6,206 bases of DNA from an uncultured Burkholderiales bacterium (GTDB lineage Bacteria > Pseudomonadota > Gammaproteobacteria > Burkholderiales > Burkholderiaceae). Positions 1-5,913 of the stretch are shown here, in pieces. The position numbers were made by a program, and so were the translations under genes. The first letter of the stretch is position 1, and each line of letters begins with the position of its first letter. The notes beneath the pieces were generated by a model. The model worked only from the letters and a program-made list of their open reading frames with translations. It was not told the origin of the DNA and made no database searches. The stretch is from the NCBI GenBank assembly GCA_903845315.1, contig CAIMWY010000168.1:1-6206 (forward strand). The letters are read 5' to 3'.

Positions 1-253
1 CATACCCTTCGGGCGATGCGCTGGCCACCGAGGCAATGCCCACCAAGCCGCCGGCACCCACTCTGTTTTCTACCACCACGCTTTGACCCAATCGCGCCCC
101 CATGGCCTGTGCCACGGCACGGCCCAGTGCATCTGCCGGTCCACCTGCGGGAAAGGGCACCACCAAGGTGATGGGACGTTCAGGGTAGACCGCCCATGCA
201 CTCATGCAGCTCAAAAGAAAAATGCCTGCTGTGATCCAAAGCCGTTGTCTCAT
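1..253 (-). CDS. Bug family (TctC-like) periplasmic solute-binding protein, N-terminal part (second Bug in window)
   Basis: This is the first 84 codons of a gene that runs off the low-coordinate edge of the window. The start ATG at 253 follows an AGGAG at good spacing. Residues 1-21 look like a signal sequence: Arg2 and Arg4, then a hydrophobic stretch ending SAWA, with a likely cut before VYPERPI. A lipobox-like LLSC at residues 13-16 leaves lipoprotein processing possible but less likely. The mature start has Bug hallmarks: PFPAGGPADALGR at 33-45, then VVVENRVGAGG at 59-69, and PEGY at the edge. Bug proteins are about 320 residues, so roughly three quarters is missing. The family binds small carboxylates or related ligands in the periplasm, sometimes for a TctAB-type transporter. 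It sits 39 nt after the RraA-like gene on the same strand and probably belongs to the same operon. The family call is firm; the ligand is unknown. Confidence 0.93.
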   Translation of the reverse strand, partial: MRQRLWITAGIFLLSCMSAWAVYPERPITLVVPFPAGGPADALGRAVAQAMGARLGQSVVVENRVGAGGLVGIASVASASPEGY

Positions 254-260
254 GGTCAAT

Positions 261-265
261 CTCCT
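261..265 (-). promoter_or_regulatory. Ribosome binding site of the second Bug gene
   Basis: AGGAG on the minus strand, 7 nt before the ATG at 253. It lies in the only spacer between the RraA-like stop (293) and this start. It fixes the start of the partial Bug gene and shows that this gene, unlike the coupled genes upstream, carries its own strong ribosome site. The rest of the 39-nt spacer shows no hairpin or promoter that I can support. Confidence 0.8.
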
Positions 266-292
266 GGGGGTGTGTGATGGGTGTGAAGGGAC

Positions 293-1018
293 TCAGGCGT
301 TTTTCGGCAAATCGGCCACGGGCATGCCGTCATCAATGGCTTGGCATTTGCGTGCTTCGGCGGCGTGCACGGCTTGTGCCAGTTTCAACACCTCGGCCGC
401 ACGTGCAATGGGGATGAAACACACGCCTGTGTTGTCGGCCAACACCAGGTCACCGCAGGACACGCGCACGCCTTCGATTTCAACATCGCCATTGATCTCA
501 ACCGTTTCAATGCGCCACTTCCCTGTGACGGGTGTGATTTCGCTGGCCCACAGCGGGTAGTCGACCGAGCGTGAGTGGCTCACGTCTCGGATGCCACCCG
601 ATACGATGGCGCCGACCTCACCTTGGCGTTTACCAGTGTGTGCAGAAATGCCGCCCATGTTGGAGATGCCTGCCACCCCTTGGATGACGATCACGTCATC
701 GGTTTGGGCCAGGTTGTGCGCCTCAAATTCGGCCATGCGGTTGACCTTGTCTTTGGCTGTTTCATACACATGCTCGCGCTGCACCATATTGCGCACCGTC
801 AGCGCCACGCCGACCATGCATTTTTCGGGCATGGTGGGTTTTAAGACGCTGGCGCCGATGACCCCGGTGATGCCCAGTTGGTCCATCACGTCTGACAAGA
901 TGCCTGAGGCGTCCCCCAGGCTGCGAAAGCCCTCCAGCAAACCCGGGGTTGGACGCGGAACGCTCATTTTTTGGATGCGTTCACGGGCAATCTTGCCGGT
1001 TAATTTCTTCTCAGTCAT
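293..1018 (-). CDS. RraA-like family protein (HMG/CHA aldolase-type fold; putative aldolase or oxo-acid decarboxylase)
   Basis: A 241-residue protein of the RraA / dimethylmenaquinone-methyltransferase-like family. The family includes 4-hydroxy-4-methyl-2-oxoglutarate (HMG)/CHA aldolases, oxaloacetate decarboxylases and the RNase E inhibitor RraA. The core signature is visible: Gly123, twenty residues, then Arg144-Asp145 inside VSGGIRDVSHSR, followed by GDLVLADNTGVCFIP (189-203). In metal-dependent HMG/CHA aldolases the Arg-Asp is followed two residues later by Glu or Asp; here that place is His148. At 241 residues it is longer than E. coli RraA (about 160) because of extra N- and C-terminal sequence. 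The ATG at 1018 is preferred over an in-frame upstream start at 1132 because AAGGA lies 7 nt before it and the protein upstream of it is unlike the family. The start overlaps the end of the MarR gene by 8 nt, so the two are probably translationally coupled. A metabolic role is more likely than RNase control given the catabolic neighbours. The substrate is not known. Confidence 0.9.
   Translation of the reverse strand: MTEKKLTGKIARERIQKMSVPRPTPGLLEGFRSLGDASGILSDVMDQLGITGVIGASVLKPTMPEKCMVGVALTVRNMVQREHVYETAKDKVNRMAEFEAHNLAQTDDVIVIQGVAGISNMGGISAHTGKRQGEVGAIVSGGIRDVSHSRSVDYPLWASEITPVTGKWRIETVEINGDVEIEGVRVSCGDLVLADNTGVCFIPIARAAEVLKLAQAVHAAEARKCQAIDDGMPVADLPKNA
1011..1018 (-). other. 8-nt gene overlap coupling MarR stop and RraA-like start
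   Basis: On the minus strand ATGACTGA contains the start ATG of the RraA-like gene (1018-1016) and the TGA stop of the MarR gene (1013-1011) in another frame. The ribosome site of the downstream gene lies inside the last codons of marR. Such overlaps usually mean coupled translation, so regulator and enzyme are likely made together. Confidence 0.85.
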
Positions 1019-1547
1019 GGGTAGGTCCTTGGGCTGTTTTAGGGTTGCGTTTGTGTTGCGATGGATTTTTTTTGCGTGCCTGCCCCAGCAGGTCTGCCGC
1101 TTGGCGCGACAACTTGTCGAGCGACTGTTCAAACAGCTGTTGGTCTTTGGCGCTGAGCACCGACAGCAAGGCTTGGTTGCGCTGCACCGCTTTGGGAAAA
1201 GCTTTTTTGTAAAGCTGCTTGCCTTGAGAGGTCAAGGACAGATGGATGGCTCGGCCGTCCTCGTCATGGGCGTTGCGCTGCAACAAGCCGCGCTCAATCA
1301 ACGCCGTGACGATGCGGCTGGCTTGGCTTTTGTCAATGCCCACCTCATTGGCCAGCGTTTGCAACGACAGCGGTGAGCTGGTGCCCAGCAGCCCCAAAAT
1401 GCGCCACTCGCGCGCATCGAGTTGAAACAGTTGCTGATTCATCAAGGCGGCCAATTGGCTCATGCGGTGGGCCAACACATTGAGCTTGAACGAAAACAGA
1501 GCTTTGAAGTTGTCAGGGCTTTGCGGTGACTGAGGTGCAGTGGACAT
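1011..1547 (-). CDS. MarR family transcriptional regulator
   Basis: A 178-residue winged-helix regulator. An N-terminal dimer helix region (about 12-42) is followed by LDAREWRILGLLG (43-55), typical of the MarR helix before the DNA-binding domain. The helix-turn-helix spans about 62-89, with LANEVGIDKSQASRIVTAL as the recognition region. The wing has DEDGRAIHLSLTSQGK (95-110), matching the usual D-x-R wing pattern. A C-terminal helix follows, then a basic, probably disordered tail (RKKNPSQHKRNPK, 158-170). MarR proteins are usually dimeric repressors released by small aromatic or acyl-CoA-type ligands. Being inside a CoA-catabolic operon suggests it responds to the pathway substrate or a CoA intermediate; that is inference. 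The ATG at 1547 is chosen over a TTG at 1565, which has no visible ribosome site; the ATG site is itself weak. It lies 40 nt after the lyase gene. I see no convincing palindromic operator in that spacer; the target is probably upstream of the operon, outside the window. Confidence 0.93.
   Translation of the reverse strand: MSTAPQSPQSPDNFKALFSFKLNVLAHRMSQLAALMNQQLFQLDAREWRILGLLGTSSPLSLQTLANEVGIDKSQASRIVTALIERGLLQRNAHDEDGRAIHLSLTSQGKQLYKKAFPKAVQRNQALLSVLSAKDQQLFEQSLDKLSRQAADLLGQARKKNPSQHKRNPKTAQGPTHD
1026..1030 (-). promoter_or_regulatory. Ribosome binding site deciding the RraA-like start
   Basis: AAGGA on the minus strand, 7 nt before the ATG at 1018 and inside the 3' end of the marR coding sequence. 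It supports the 241-residue start over the longer in-frame start at 1132. Confidence 0.75.
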
Positions 1548-1582
1548 GAGCGGCTCGAGGGTCAAACGTGGATCGGGCAGGG

Positions 1583-1596
1583 CCGCTTCACAGCGG
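1583..1596 (-). other. Small GNRA-type hairpin over the lyase stop codon
   Basis: On the minus strand CCGCT-GTGA-AGCGG forms a perfect 5-bp stem with a GUGA loop in RNA, a GNRA tetraloop. The TGA stop of the lyase gene lies inside the loop. No T-run follows, so it is not an intrinsic terminator. It may slow or tune expression between the lyase and marR, or be chance in GC-rich DNA. Confidence 0.35.
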
Positions 1597-2547
1597 TCGC
1601 AACGGGTTCAGACCTGAGCGCAACACCCGGCTGTCGAGTGGTCGCCCCAGCAGGGTTTCGCAGTGGTGTGCCACCTCAAGCATCTGTTGGCGGTCGATGC
1701 CGGTGTTCACCCCCATGGCTTCAAACAAATCCACCAAGTCTTCGGTGCACACGTTGCCCGTGTGGCCGCCGCCGTAAGTGACCTTCACCGGGTGGCCGCC
1801 CACGCCACCGAAGGCGCAGTCAAAGTAACGCACGCCAGCATCGTAGGCGGCCATGTAGTTCACCAGGCCCGTTCCACGGCTGTCGTGAAAGTGGGCAATG
1901 GCGGTCACGTCGGGCAAGGCGCGTTGCAATTGGGCAAACAAGGCCGCGGTGGTTTTGGGGGTGGCGGTTCCGGTGGTGTCGCCCAAGGTGATGTGTTGCA
2001 CGCCCAAGGCGCGCAGTCGCTCAGCGTCTGCCAGCACAGAGGCCGGATCGACCCGGCCTTCAAACGGACAACCAAAAGCCATCGAGATGGTGCCAATCAG
2101 CCTGAACTGCTGGTGGGCTGTAGCCACCATGTCACGGATGTTGTCCCATTGGTCGTGTCGGTTGCGCGCCAAGTTTTTCAGCGAATGGGTGTCGGTGGCC
2201 GACACCAGCAAGCTGATTTCGTTGGCTCCATGGCCTAGGGCCCGGTCGGCCAGTGCACGTTCCACCGCCCGCACATTGGCACAGGTGGCTTTGTAAAACA
2301 CACCGTCTTGCCGAGGCAGTTGCTGCAGCAGTGCGCTGGCATCGGCAAACTGAGGAATCACTTTGGGGTTCGCGTACGAGGTGGCTTCGATGCGCGCAAA
2401 ACCCAAGGATGCAAAGCGTTCGATGAGCGCCACTTTGTCTGAGGTGGCGATCATCTGGGGTTCGTGTTGCAAACCATCTCTGGCAAAACACTCGCACAAC
2501 ACCACGTCACGCGGCGCAGAGACTGGACGGGAGACAGAAGGGGTCAT
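1588..2547 (-). CDS. HMG-CoA lyase-like acyl-CoA lyase (HMGL/DRE-TIM family) with altered catalytic loop
   Basis: A 319-residue TIM-barrel lyase of the HMGL-like family, which performs retro-Claisen cleavage of 3-hydroxyacyl-CoAs (HMG-CoA to acetyl-CoA and acetoacetate in the classic enzyme). Visible family residues are RDGLQ (23-27, with Arg23 and metal ligand Asp24), IEATSY with Glu54, LGDTTG with Asp190, the metal pair His219-Phe-His221 followed by Asp222, and Asn265 in GHTGNVCTEDL. The loop that carries the catalytic Cys266 in the human enzyme reads GGVGGHPVKVTYGGG, so His252 takes that place. The loop is about four residues longer before the conserved Asn. The substrate may therefore differ from HMG-CoA, or the loop chemistry may have changed. 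The ATG at 2547 overlaps the synthetase stop as ATGA; an upstream in-frame start at 2688 would add residues that only read through the synthetase gene. The family call is firm; calling it a true HMG-CoA lyase would overstate the evidence. Confidence 0.9.
   Translation of the reverse strand: MTPSVSRPVSAPRDVVLCECFARDGLQHEPQMIATSDKVALIERFASLGFARIEATSYANPKVIPQFADASALLQQLPRQDGVFYKATCANVRAVERALADRALGHGANEISLLVSATDTHSLKNLARNRHDQWDNIRDMVATAHQQFRLIGTISMAFGCPFEGRVDPASVLADAERLRALGVQHITLGDTTGTATPKTTAALFAQLQRALPDVTAIAHFHDSRGTGLVNYMAAYDAGVRYFDCAFGGVGGHPVKVTYGGGHTGNVCTEDLVDLFEAMGVNTGIDRQQMLEVAHHCETLLGRPLDSRVLRSGLNPLRPL
2544..2547 (-). other. ATGA overlap: synthetase stop / lyase start
   Basis: The four bases ATGA on the minus strand hold the lyase ATG (2547-2545) and the synthetase TGA (2546-2544). 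Only a weak GGAAG lies just before it, so the lyase is probably translated by terminating ribosomes re-initiating. The overlap also decides the lyase start. Confidence 0.88.
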
Positions 2548-4160
2548 AGCTTCCACAGTTGGATGGCGTGTTCGCGCAATTTGTTTTTTTGCACCTTGGA
2601 GCTGCCGGTCATGCCAATGTGCTCGAAGCTGTCGACGATGGCCAAGTAACGCGGCACTTTGAAGTTGGCACACCGCGCTTGGCACCAATCCACCAACTCT
2701 TGCGTGGTGCTGGCATCGGCTTGCTTGAGCAAGACAAACGCACCGGTGACCTCACCCAAGCGGGCATCGGGCACGCCGACCACTTGGGCTTGTACGACGT
2801 TGGGGTGGCTGTGCAGCACTTCTTCCACCTCTGACGGCGCCACGTTTTCACCGCCCACGCGGTAGATGTCTTTGAGTCGACCCACCATGCGAAAACGTTG
2901 CTGGCCATCGGTTTCACCCAAGTCGCCGGTTTTGAGCCAGCCGTCGGCACTGAAGGCTTTGGCCGTGGCCTCGGGCAGCTTGTAATACGCCTTCATCACA
3001 TTCCAGCCCCGCACCTGAATTTCCCCGGGCTCGCCCTCACGGCTCGGTTGGTCGGTGTTGGCATCCGCCAGTCGCACCTCCACCCCTGGGTGCGGCAGGG
3101 CAAAGCCTGCCACCCGCAACGCCAGCGGGTCGTCCCAGGACGACAGCCACACATTGGGTGAGGCCTCCGATTGGCCATATGCGTTGCAGATGGAAGGGAT
3201 GCCCATGACGTCATGGATTTGTTGCATCACTTCGGGTCCTGCCGCTGCCCATCCGCCGCGCAGGTGGAGTTGGCCGGCGTCAAAGTCGGGGTGGCCCATG
3301 AGCGACAAAAAGATGGTGTCGTTGCCTGAAATCAGGGTGCATTGTTCACGGTCGAGCACGCGCAGGTTTTCGGCCACGTCAAACTTGGGCAAACTCAGCA
3401 AGCAGCAGCCGGTTTGCAAGCTGACCAAAATCGACAAGGTCGAGCCCGCCACATGAAAGAAGGGCCGAATGCTGAAGTAACGGTCGGCCGATGTGGCCCC
3501 CATCCGCAGGGCGGCTGCCTTGGCATCTTGCAGCATGTTGGTGTGGGTCAGCATCACGCCTTTGGGGTAAGAGGTGGTGCCCGAGGTGAATTGCATCAAC
3601 AGCACATCGTCGGCGCTGACCTGTGCCATAGCGGTTTGGCGTTGCGCGTCAGACAGCTGGGTGCCCGCTGCCAAAAATTGGTTCCATGACATGGCCCCTT
3701 GGAGCAGCGGGCTCTCGCCCAGCATCACGGCCAAGCGCAGGCAGGGCAGTTGCTCTCCTGGTAAGCGCTGGTTCAGGGCAGGTTCAATGCCTTGCAGCAT
3801 GCCTTTGAAGTCGATGCCCAAAAAGTCATCGGCAAAAAACAACGCGCACACATCGGCCTGGTGCAGGCAAAAGCGCATCTCATCCGTCTTGAAGCGGGTG
3901 TTGATGGGCACGGTCACTGCACCGATGCAGGCGCAACCAAAAAACACCTCCATCCAGGTGCTGCTGTTGCCCAGCAACACACCCACGTGATCGCCGCGTT
4001 GAACGCCTGCGGCCAGCAAGGCCGAAGCCACGCGCAGTGCGCCGTGCTCGACCTCTTGCCAACTCAAGCGTTCATTGGGGCCGACGTAGGCTTCTTCTGC
4101 GCCAAAGCGTTGGCGGGTGTGCGCCAGCACGTGCGACAGGGGCAGGGCGTCAAGGGTCAT
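2544..4160 (-). CDS. AMP-dependent acyl-CoA synthetase (ANL superfamily, class I)
   Basis: A 538-residue ATP-dependent acid:CoA ligase, which makes an acyl-AMP and then the acyl-CoA. Length and motif order fit the family. The phosphate loop TSGTTSYPKG is at 192-201, with Ser197 where most members have Gly. Next come PFFHVAG (233-239), the adenine and acyl-site motif AYGQSEASP (327-335), DGWLKTGDLG (406-415) with the ribose-binding Asp413, the hinge GRLKD (427-431) followed by GGENVAPSEVE (436-446), and a C-terminal TGSSKVQKNKLR (518-529) where Lys522 fits the adenylation lysine. All essential motifs are present, so it should be active. The acyl specificity cannot be read from sequence. The gene is joined to both neighbours by ATGA overlaps, so its product probably feeds the hydratase and lyase. 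It could activate a short, branched or aromatic carboxylate brought in with the Bug protein. Confidence 0.95.
   Translation of the reverse strand: MTLDALPLSHVLAHTRQRFGAEEAYVGPNERLSWQEVEHGALRVASALLAAGVQRGDHVGVLLGNSSTWMEVFFGCACIGAVTVPINTRFKTDEMRFCLHQADVCALFFADDFLGIDFKGMLQGIEPALNQRLPGEQLPCLRLAVMLGESPLLQGAMSWNQFLAAGTQLSDAQRQTAMAQVSADDVLLMQFTSGTTSYPKGVMLTHTNMLQDAKAAALRMGATSADRYFSIRPFFHVAGSTLSILVSLQTGCCLLSLPKFDVAENLRVLDREQCTLISGNDTIFLSLMGHPDFDAGQLHLRGGWAAAGPEVMQQIHDVMGIPSICNAYGQSEASPNVWLSSWDDPLALRVAGFALPHPGVEVRLADANTDQPSREGEPGEIQVRGWNVMKAYYKLPEATAKAFSADGWLKTGDLGETDGQQRFRMVGRLKDIYRVGGENVAPSEVEEVLHSHPNVVQAQVVGVPDARLGEVTGAFVLLKQADASTTQELVDWCQARCANFKVPRYLAIVDSFEHIGMTGSSKVQKNKLREHAIQLWKL
4157..4160 (-). 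other. ATGA overlap: enoyl-CoA hydratase stop / synthetase start
   Basis: The minus-strand ATGA contains the synthetase ATG (4160-4158) and the hydratase TGA (4159-4157). No Shine-Dalgarno sequence is visible in the 20 nt before this ATG, which points to translational coupling rather than independent initiation. Confidence 0.88.
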
Positions 4161-4927
4161 GGGGTCACAGGCTGTGAGGTTTGGCCAAACTTGGCGATGG
4201 CACGCTTCCAGTCGCTGCCTTGCAGGTTTTCTTGAATCGCCAGCAGCTCCACGCCCATGGCGCCTTCGCGGGTGGTGTCTAGGCCTTGGTCAATGCTGCG
4301 TTTGGTCAAGCGGGTGGTCAAGGGGTTGCATTGCGCAATCGCGTGCGCCATGGCATGGGCTTGGGCTGACAAATCCTCGGGGGCATACACGTGGTTGAAC
4401 AAGCCCAAGGCCTGCGCCTCTTGGGCGTCGACCACGCGTCCGGTGAACAGCAGCTCTTTGGCCATGCGCCGTCCCACAATGCGTGGCAGGCGCTGCGTGG
4501 CGCCCACCGTGCCCCAGCCGACTTCGGGGTATTTGACGCAGGCCTGGGTGCTGGCCAACACAAAGTCGCAGGCGGCAATGATTTCGCCGCCCGAGCCAAA
4601 GGCGGAGCCCTGCACCACGGCGATCACCGGCATCGGCAGGGCTTCGATCGCGGCGTAGGCGGTGAAGCCTTCGATGCGTCGTGCCACCAAGTCGGCGGTG
4701 CTCATGGTTTGGCGTTCTTTCAAATCGGCGCCAGCACAAAACGAACTGCCTTTGGCCTCGATCAACACCACATGCACTGCGCTGTCTTTGGACAGCTGTT
4801 GGCAGGCCCGTGTGAGTTCTTGGCACATCAACAAGTTGAGGGCGTTGCGGCTGTCTGGGCGGTTCAGGGTGAGCGTGGCCACATGGTCGTGGACGCTGAG
4901 TTCAATCATGGTGTAGCTGTGGGGCAT
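4157..4927 (-). CDS. Enoyl-CoA hydratase/isomerase (crotonase) family protein
   Basis: A 256-residue crotonase, close to the usual length of about 260. The N-terminal TLTLNRPDSRNALN (18-31) is the family start. The first oxyanion-hole segment is SFCAGADLKE (62-71). The second is QGSAFGSGGEI (106-116). Both acidic residues needed for water addition in the rat enzyme (Glu144 and Glu164) have matches 20 residues apart: Glu115 and Glu135 (in KYPEVGWG). This supports true 2-enoyl-CoA hydratase activity rather than only isomerase or hydrolase chemistry. Unusual details are Ser112 at the place of the rat oxyanion-hole Gly141 and Gln106 in place of the common Asn before Gly. The ATG at 4927 is 4 nt after the Bug stop; a second ATG at 4909 (residue 7) is possible, and neither has a strong ribosome site. 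The likely role is hydration of an unsaturated acyl-CoA to the 3-hydroxyacyl-CoA cleaved by the lyase encoded downstream; this is inferred from context. Confidence 0.94.
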   Translation of the reverse strand: MPHSYTMIELSVHDHVATLTLNRPDSRNALNLLMCQELTRACQQLSKDSAVHVVLIEAKGSSFCAGADLKERQTMSTADLVARRIEGFTAYAAIEALPMPVIAVVQGSAFGSGGEIIAACDFVLASTQACVKYPEVGWGTVGATQRLPRIVGRRMAKELLFTGRVVDAQEAQALGLFNHVYAPEDLSAQAHAMAHAIAQCNPLTTRLTKRSIDQGLDTTREGAMGVELLAIQENLQGSDWKRAIAKFGQTSQPVTP

Positions 4928-4931
4928 GGGC

Positions 4932-5906
4932 TCAGTCCAGCAATTTCATGCCGGTGGTCTTGATCAGGTCTTGCATGGTCTTGGCATCGTCTTGCAAGAA
5001 GCGCAGGGTTTCGGCCCGCGTCAGGCTGTAGATCTCGGCGTTCTGGTGGGCGGCAGCGGTTTGGAATTCGGTACTGGCTTGCACATTTGCCAAGGCCTTG
5101 GCCAAACGGTCCAGCACGACGGTGGGGGTGTTGGCCGGCGCGGCCAAGCTGTACCAGCTGCCCGAGACGAAGTTGGGTAAACCGGCTTCGGCAAACGTGG
5201 GCACATCAGGCAAGCTGGGGGAACGCTTGGTGCTGGCATAGGCCAGGGCTTTGAGCGAGCCGTTTTTGATGTGGCTTTGCACCACCGAAATATTGAGCAT
5301 GCCCACGGGCACGGTACCCGCCACCAAGTCGGTGATGGCAGGGCCGGCACCGCGGTAGGGGATGTGCACCAGGTCAATGCCGCCTCGGTATTTCAACAAC
5401 TCGGCGCCAATGTGGGGCGAGCTGCCCATGCCTGCGGAGGCGTAGCTGAGTTTGCCGGGTTGCGACTTGGCCAAGGCCAAGAAGTCTTTCAGCGCGTCGA
5501 GCTTCATGCTGTTGTGCACAGTCAAGATGTTGGGCACGTTGCCCACGATGCCGATGAACTCAAAGCCTTTGATGCCGTCATACGGCACGCTGGTGGCCAT
5601 GGGCGTGACCACGTGCGCCGCGGAGGTGCCCAGCAACAAGGTGTAGCCATCGGGCGCGGCTTTGGCCACGTAGGCCGCGCCAATGGACGCGCCGCCACCG
5701 GCGCGGTTTTCCACCAGCACCTGTTGCCCCAATTGTTCGGCCAGGCCTTTGGCCAAGGTGCGTCCCAGCAAGTCGGTGGGGCCGCCCGTGGCATAGGGGT
5801 TGACCAGCACCACCGGTTTGGTGGGGTAGGTGTTCGTTTGTGCCAGGGCGGCGGTTGACAGCCCTTGGCACATGATCAAGGCCAGCAGGCAGTTGGATAA
5901 CTTCAT
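4932..5906 (-). CDS. Bug family (TctC-like) periplasmic solute-binding protein, complete
   Basis: A complete 324-residue Bug protein. Residues 1-22 form a signal peptide (Lys2, hydrophobic core, ALA cut before QTNTYP). Family motifs follow in order: NPYATGGPTDLLGR (36-49), VLVENRAGGG (63-72), APDGYTLLLGTSA (84-96), SYASAGMGSSPHIGAELL (154-171), HIPYRGAGPAITDLVAG (181-197) and DVPTFAEAGLPNF (234-246). It should bind a small, usually carboxylate, ligand in the periplasm, for a TTT (TctAB) transporter or as an extracytoplasmic sensor. No membrane transporter gene is in the window. It lies 23 nt after the CoA-transferase stop and 4 nt before the hydratase, so it is co-transcribed with the CoA enzymes and probably binds their substrate or a precursor. 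The start is supported by GGAG 7 nt before the ATG. The ligand cannot be told from sequence. Confidence 0.96.
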   Translation of the reverse strand: MKLSNCLLALIMCQGLSTAALAQTNTYPTKPVVLVNPYATGGPTDLLGRTLAKGLAEQLGQQVLVENRAGGGASIGAAYVAKAAPDGYTLLLGTSAAHVVTPMATSVPYDGIKGFEFIGIVGNVPNILTVHNSMKLDALKDFLALAKSQPGKLSYASAGMGSSPHIGAELLKYRGGIDLVHIPYRGAGPAITDLVAGTVPVGMLNISVVQSHIKNGSLKALAYASTKRSPSLPDVPTFAEAGLPNFVSGSWYSLAAPANTPTVVLDRLAKALANVQASTEFQTAAAHQNAEIYSLTRAETLRFLQDDAKTMQDLIKTTGMKLLD

Positions 5907-5913
5907 GGTTCGT

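Noticed and set aside
254..292. Spacer before the second Bug gene considered as a terminator or promoter region
   Set aside because: No stem followed by a T-run and no recognisable -35/-10 pair; only the ribosome site is supported.
1019..1132. 38-codon N-terminal extension of the RraA-like protein
   Set aside because: It lies inside the marR coding end, is rich in Arg, Lys and Cys unlike the family, and the AAGGA site supports the ATG at 1018.
591..1376. Long plus-strand open frame of 261 codons opposite the RraA-like and marR genes
   Set aside because: It runs antisense across two well-supported genes and their overlap, has no recognisable domain, and no ribosome site was seen. Long antisense frames are usual in GC-rich coding DNA.
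1548..1565. TTG start adding six residues to MarR
   Set aside because: No ribosome site is seen before it; the ATG at 1547 gives a normal MarR N-terminus. The choice is not certain, since the ATG site is weak too.
1549..1587. 6-nt inverted repeat (AGCGGC and GCCGCT) at the two ends of the lyase-marR spacer, considered as a MarR operator
   Set aside because: The arms are 27 nt apart, far wider than a MarR site, and GC-rich enough to occur by chance. One arm is also shared with the stop-codon hairpin.
1663..2238. Plus-strand open frame of 191 codons opposite the lyase gene
   Set aside because: Low-complexity Gly, Val and His-rich translation that mirrors the lyase codons; no family match recognised.
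2548..2688. 47-codon N-terminal extension of the lyase from an upstream in-frame start
   Set aside because: The extension lies wholly inside the synthetase gene in another frame, and does not resemble the start of HMGL-family proteins. The ATGA overlap at 2547 is a much better start.
4391..4963. Plus-strand open frame of 190 codons opposite the hydratase gene
   Set aside because: Antisense shadow of the crotonase reading frame, with no coherent fold signals.
5271..5858. Plus-strand open frame of 195 codons opposite the complete Bug gene
   Set aside because: His, Gly and Val-rich antisense shadow of a clear Bug protein.
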